DNA of 11,177 nt from Spongospora subterranea. Taxonomy: Eukaryota > Endomyxa > Phytomyxea > Plasmodiophorida > Plasmodiophoridae. A program made the position numbers and the translations under genes. Location: NCBI GenBank assembly GCA_900404475.1, contig OUQQ01000642.1, positions 1-11,177 on the forward strand, read 5' to 3'. The notes under the pieces are model-generated. The model did no database searches, had not been told where the DNA came from, and saw only the letters and a list, made by a program, of their open reading frames with translations. The stretch's first letter is position 1, and every line of letters begins with the position of its first letter. Positions 9,284 through 11,177 of the stretch are shown here, piece by piece.

Positions 9284-10538
9284 ATGTCCGCAATTGAGTA
9301 TTTCCCCGTTCGGAGTTTGGTCAACGATCACAGTGGGGACAACGAAAACGCTGCCGCCCTTGGGCAGATGGACGGCGTCGCGGTCAGGGCGATTTTCAAT
9401 CTTTCCGATGATGAACATGGCGATGAGGCCAACCACATGACAAATGCAACGGATTCTGATGAGTCGGGCTGCGATGTTGTCCCTACTGTATCTGCAGAAG
9501 TGGCCATTGTAGTCGTCGGTCATTCATCTGGCGAGGGCTCTGAGGACGGCGAAGTCAAAATTTTTAACCAGTCCGATGAAATCGAAGACTTACAGCGGAG
9601 GGATAGTCATATCCCATCCTCAGACAACGATGGTGACACCATCGCCGACGATAATGGTACTGTAAATATTTCCCGATCATGTGAACCTAATAGTCGCCAA
9701 TACGTCTTCTGTGTCATAGATGATTATATCGCCGTAGCTAAACTATCGCCAGTTTCTACGCCTTCGCAACAGTACACATCCAAAGGTAGTTTAAACAGAA
9801 CATAATTTGCATGAACGAACACTGAGGATTTTAATAGGATCTGCCGGTCGTTATTTCGCCCCGAAAGACATCACAGTGAAATGTTTTCATTGCGATCAGG
9901 TTGGACATATGCGTGCTGATTGTACGGAAGAGCGGAAAAAGTCGCCGTGTTTCCTATGTGGTCTTTTCACACACCAGGCGTCCCGTTGCAAGTCAGAGCA
10001 GCCTGCACTATCCAAGTTTGTATTCTGCTGGTTATGCTGCAAAGACAAGCATGATTTCACACGGTGCCCGGCGCGTCGGAAGTGGTCCCCATCCCAGAAT
10101 CGCCTCCATTGCTATGTTTGCGGTCAACAAGGTCATATCAATTGCAGCCATACATCAGTGAGGACCCGACCTCGGCCTGGCTGCGCCAACTGTGCATCTG
10201 GATCCCATGCATTGGCCGATTGCCCTCGTCCAACGGTCACTCAGATGACGGATCGTGTCGACCTCCTGGGATATCAAATCCATGTCAGCAAATGCTTCAC
10301 GTGCGGCAGTTCTGCCCACAAGTCATTCGAATGTACAAAGTCGGGAAAATCGTCCGGAACAAGTCGACGATCTAGCAAGTCGCGACGTCGCTCCGAGATT
10401 GAGTTGTCAGACTCGTCCCGCACACGGAATGTGTCTTCCTCGCATAGGCATTCATCGTCGAAAAAACGCAAATCGACTTCACGCAAATCTTCTGCGGATT
10501 CCAAGTCTGTGCGCAAACGCCGGCGCGAAACCCGTTAA
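9284..10538 (+). CDS. Air1/Air2/ZCCHC7-type zinc-knuckle protein (TRAMP complex subunit), two exons
   Basis: Exon 1 is 9284-9785 and exon 2 is 9838-10538. The 52-base intron (AAAG/GTAGTT to TTAATAG/GA) has phase 1 and gives 400 residues. Residues 30-150 are acidic with many Ser-Asp/Glu pairs. The RYF motif (172-174) precedes six zinc knuckles at 9882-10334: C183-C196, C205-C218, C231-C244, C259-C270, C283-C296 and C320-C333. Five are CX2CX4HX4C; the fourth (CYVCGQQGHINC) is shortened to CX2CX4HX2C. Residues 340-400 are a Ser/Arg/Lys-rich tail with likely nuclear localisation signals (KKRK, RKRRR). Air-type proteins bridge a Trf4-type poly(A) polymerase and the Mtr4 helicase in TRAMP, which tags nuclear RNAs for the exosome; this role is inferred from knuckle number, spacing and the RYF-to-first-knuckle arrangement. 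A different CCHC protein is the main alternative. Frame remains open without an ATG back to 9200, so an extra upstream exon is possible. Confidence 0.82.
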
Positions 10539-10678
10539 AACTGTTCATAATATACGCTGTTTCTCGTTGTACAATACGTCTGAGCTCTGATTGAGGACGG
10601 CAGCGACCAAGGCCTTGTTAGACAGATCGTATCTCAAATTCGATATCTATTATATTAGCGTCTGGTGTGACACTATTT

Positions 10679-10684
10679 AATAAA
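10679..10684 (+). terminator. AATAAA poly(A) signal, first copy
   Basis: Canonical AATAAA, 141 bases after the TAA of the zinc-knuckle gene, inside the first copy of the tandem repeat. Position and strand fit a cleavage and polyadenylation signal for that gene. Confidence 0.5.
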
Positions 10685-10713
10685 TGAACATGGCGTCTGG
10701 TGTGACACTATTT

Positions 10714-10719
10714 AATAAA
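10714..10719 (+). terminator. AATAAA poly(A) signal, second copy
   Basis: Identical signal 35 bases after the first, inside the second repeat copy. Either or both could direct 3'-end formation of the zinc-knuckle transcript. Confidence 0.45.
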
Positions 10720-10727
10720 TGAACATG

Positions 10728-11177
10728 GCAGCCCTTGCTCACTGCAGCATTGTTGGACAATAAGACTTCCATTTCGCGGCCGAATTCGGAGTCCGCTCCC
10801 TTGCCGGTTCAAACGGCGGTGGTGAAACTGTGAAAGATTTTATTCGATTTGATATTCAGTAGACAGGTTTCAATGTCGTGCCTTAGCGATTAGGTACTCT
10901 CTTTTTTATTAGCGTCATGTTGATGGCGAGCAATGCCGACTGAATTGATTGACGGCAACGCATCTCAATGTCCTTGGTCAGGACTACTCTGGTTTACCTC
11001 AATTAATCTTCAGAAAACCAATTTGCGTTCTTTGGCTCCGTTTGTATTCACGGCCATCCATTTTGGAAATATGAGAATTTAAGGATGAACGCTTCACTGT
11101 TTCTGAATTTGTAAACATTTTGCTTATCGTTTCGCCGCTCCTTTGAAATCGCTCTTGAGCGTCTCGGTTTTTTGCAC
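10728..11177. other. Right flank without a convincing gene
   Basis: I see no long open frame and no RNA gene here. CCGAATTCGG at 10780-10789 is a perfect 10-base palindrome. On the minus strand the last 54 bases (11177-11124) are open for 17 lysine-rich codons and end in TAA; this could be the C-terminus of a gene entering from the right, but it is too short to call. Confidence 0.45.

Larger units (their letters stand above)
10658..10727 (+). repeat. Perfect 35-base tandem duplication in the 3' flank of the Air-like gene
   Basis: Copy 1 (10658-10692) and copy 2 (10693-10727) are identical for all 35 bases, and identity continues two bases into the following sequence. Each copy contains one AATAAA. 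The lack of any difference between copies points to a recent event or to an assembly artefact. Confidence 0.95.

Noticed and set aside
9206..9523. Minus-strand frame overlapping the Air-like exon 1
   Set aside because: It lies antisense to a well-supported coding exon and reads as its shadow.
10771..10790. Cloning adaptor contamination, suggested by GCGGCCGAATTC near 10776
   Set aside because: It only partly resembles EcoRI/NotI linkers, and the flanking sequence is continuous with the rest of the region; a native palindrome is simpler.
10740..10830. tRNA gene, suggested by GGTTCAAAC near 10806
   Set aside because: The B-box match lacks the final CC, there is no A box upstream at the right distance, and no cloverleaf can be drawn.
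11124..11177. Possible C-terminal end of a minus-strand gene entering from the right edge
   Set aside because: Only 17 codons before a TAA, with no recognisable motif; an open frame of this length is expected by chance.

Overview
The window looks like nuclear DNA of an intron-rich eukaryote. Three protein genes can be rebuilt by joining exons at GT-AG junctions, every junction keeps the reading frame, and inferred introns run from 47 to 275 bases. No tRNA, rRNA, CRISPR array or bacterial-type operon was seen. The CWC22-like protein mixes residues typical of animal homologues with others typical of fungal and plant homologues. My weak guess is an early-diverging fungus, a fungus-like lineage or another compact protist genome; the sequence does not settle it.

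Layout from left to right. Bases 1-172 look like the end of an intron. Bases 173-2321 (+) hold the last five exons of the splicing factor CWC22; its beginning lies left of the window. Bases 2322-3330 are a gene-poor stretch between two convergent genes, with short repeats and broken reading frames. Bases 3331-8296 (-) hold a 16-exon gene for a protein of about 1,001 residues. It resembles the C-terminal half of KDM5/JARID1 histone demethylases: PLU-1-type helical repeats followed by a PHD finger, with no JmjN, ARID or JmjC domain. Just upstream on the same strand, 8330-8677 is an unidentified basic 115-residue reading frame. It is either a separate small gene or the first exon of the KDM5-like gene, joined by a 42-base intron. 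Bases 8678-9283 are a divergent intergenic region with a TATA-like site and a striking 20-base inverted repeat. Bases 9284-10538 (+) hold a two-exon gene for a 400-residue zinc-knuckle protein of the Air1/Air2/ZCCHC7 type, a TRAMP RNA-surveillance subunit. Its 3' flank carries a perfect 35-base tandem duplication that doubles an AATAAA signal. The rest, to 11177, shows no convincing gene.

All three recognised genes are nuclear gene-expression factors (splicing and exon-junction loading, chromatin reading, RNA surveillance), but nothing shows they are co-regulated. The most unusual points are the KDM5-like protein without a catalytic half, four introns in that gene that have lengths divisible by three and no in-frame stop, the inverted repeat upstream of the Air-like gene, and the duplicated poly(A) signal.
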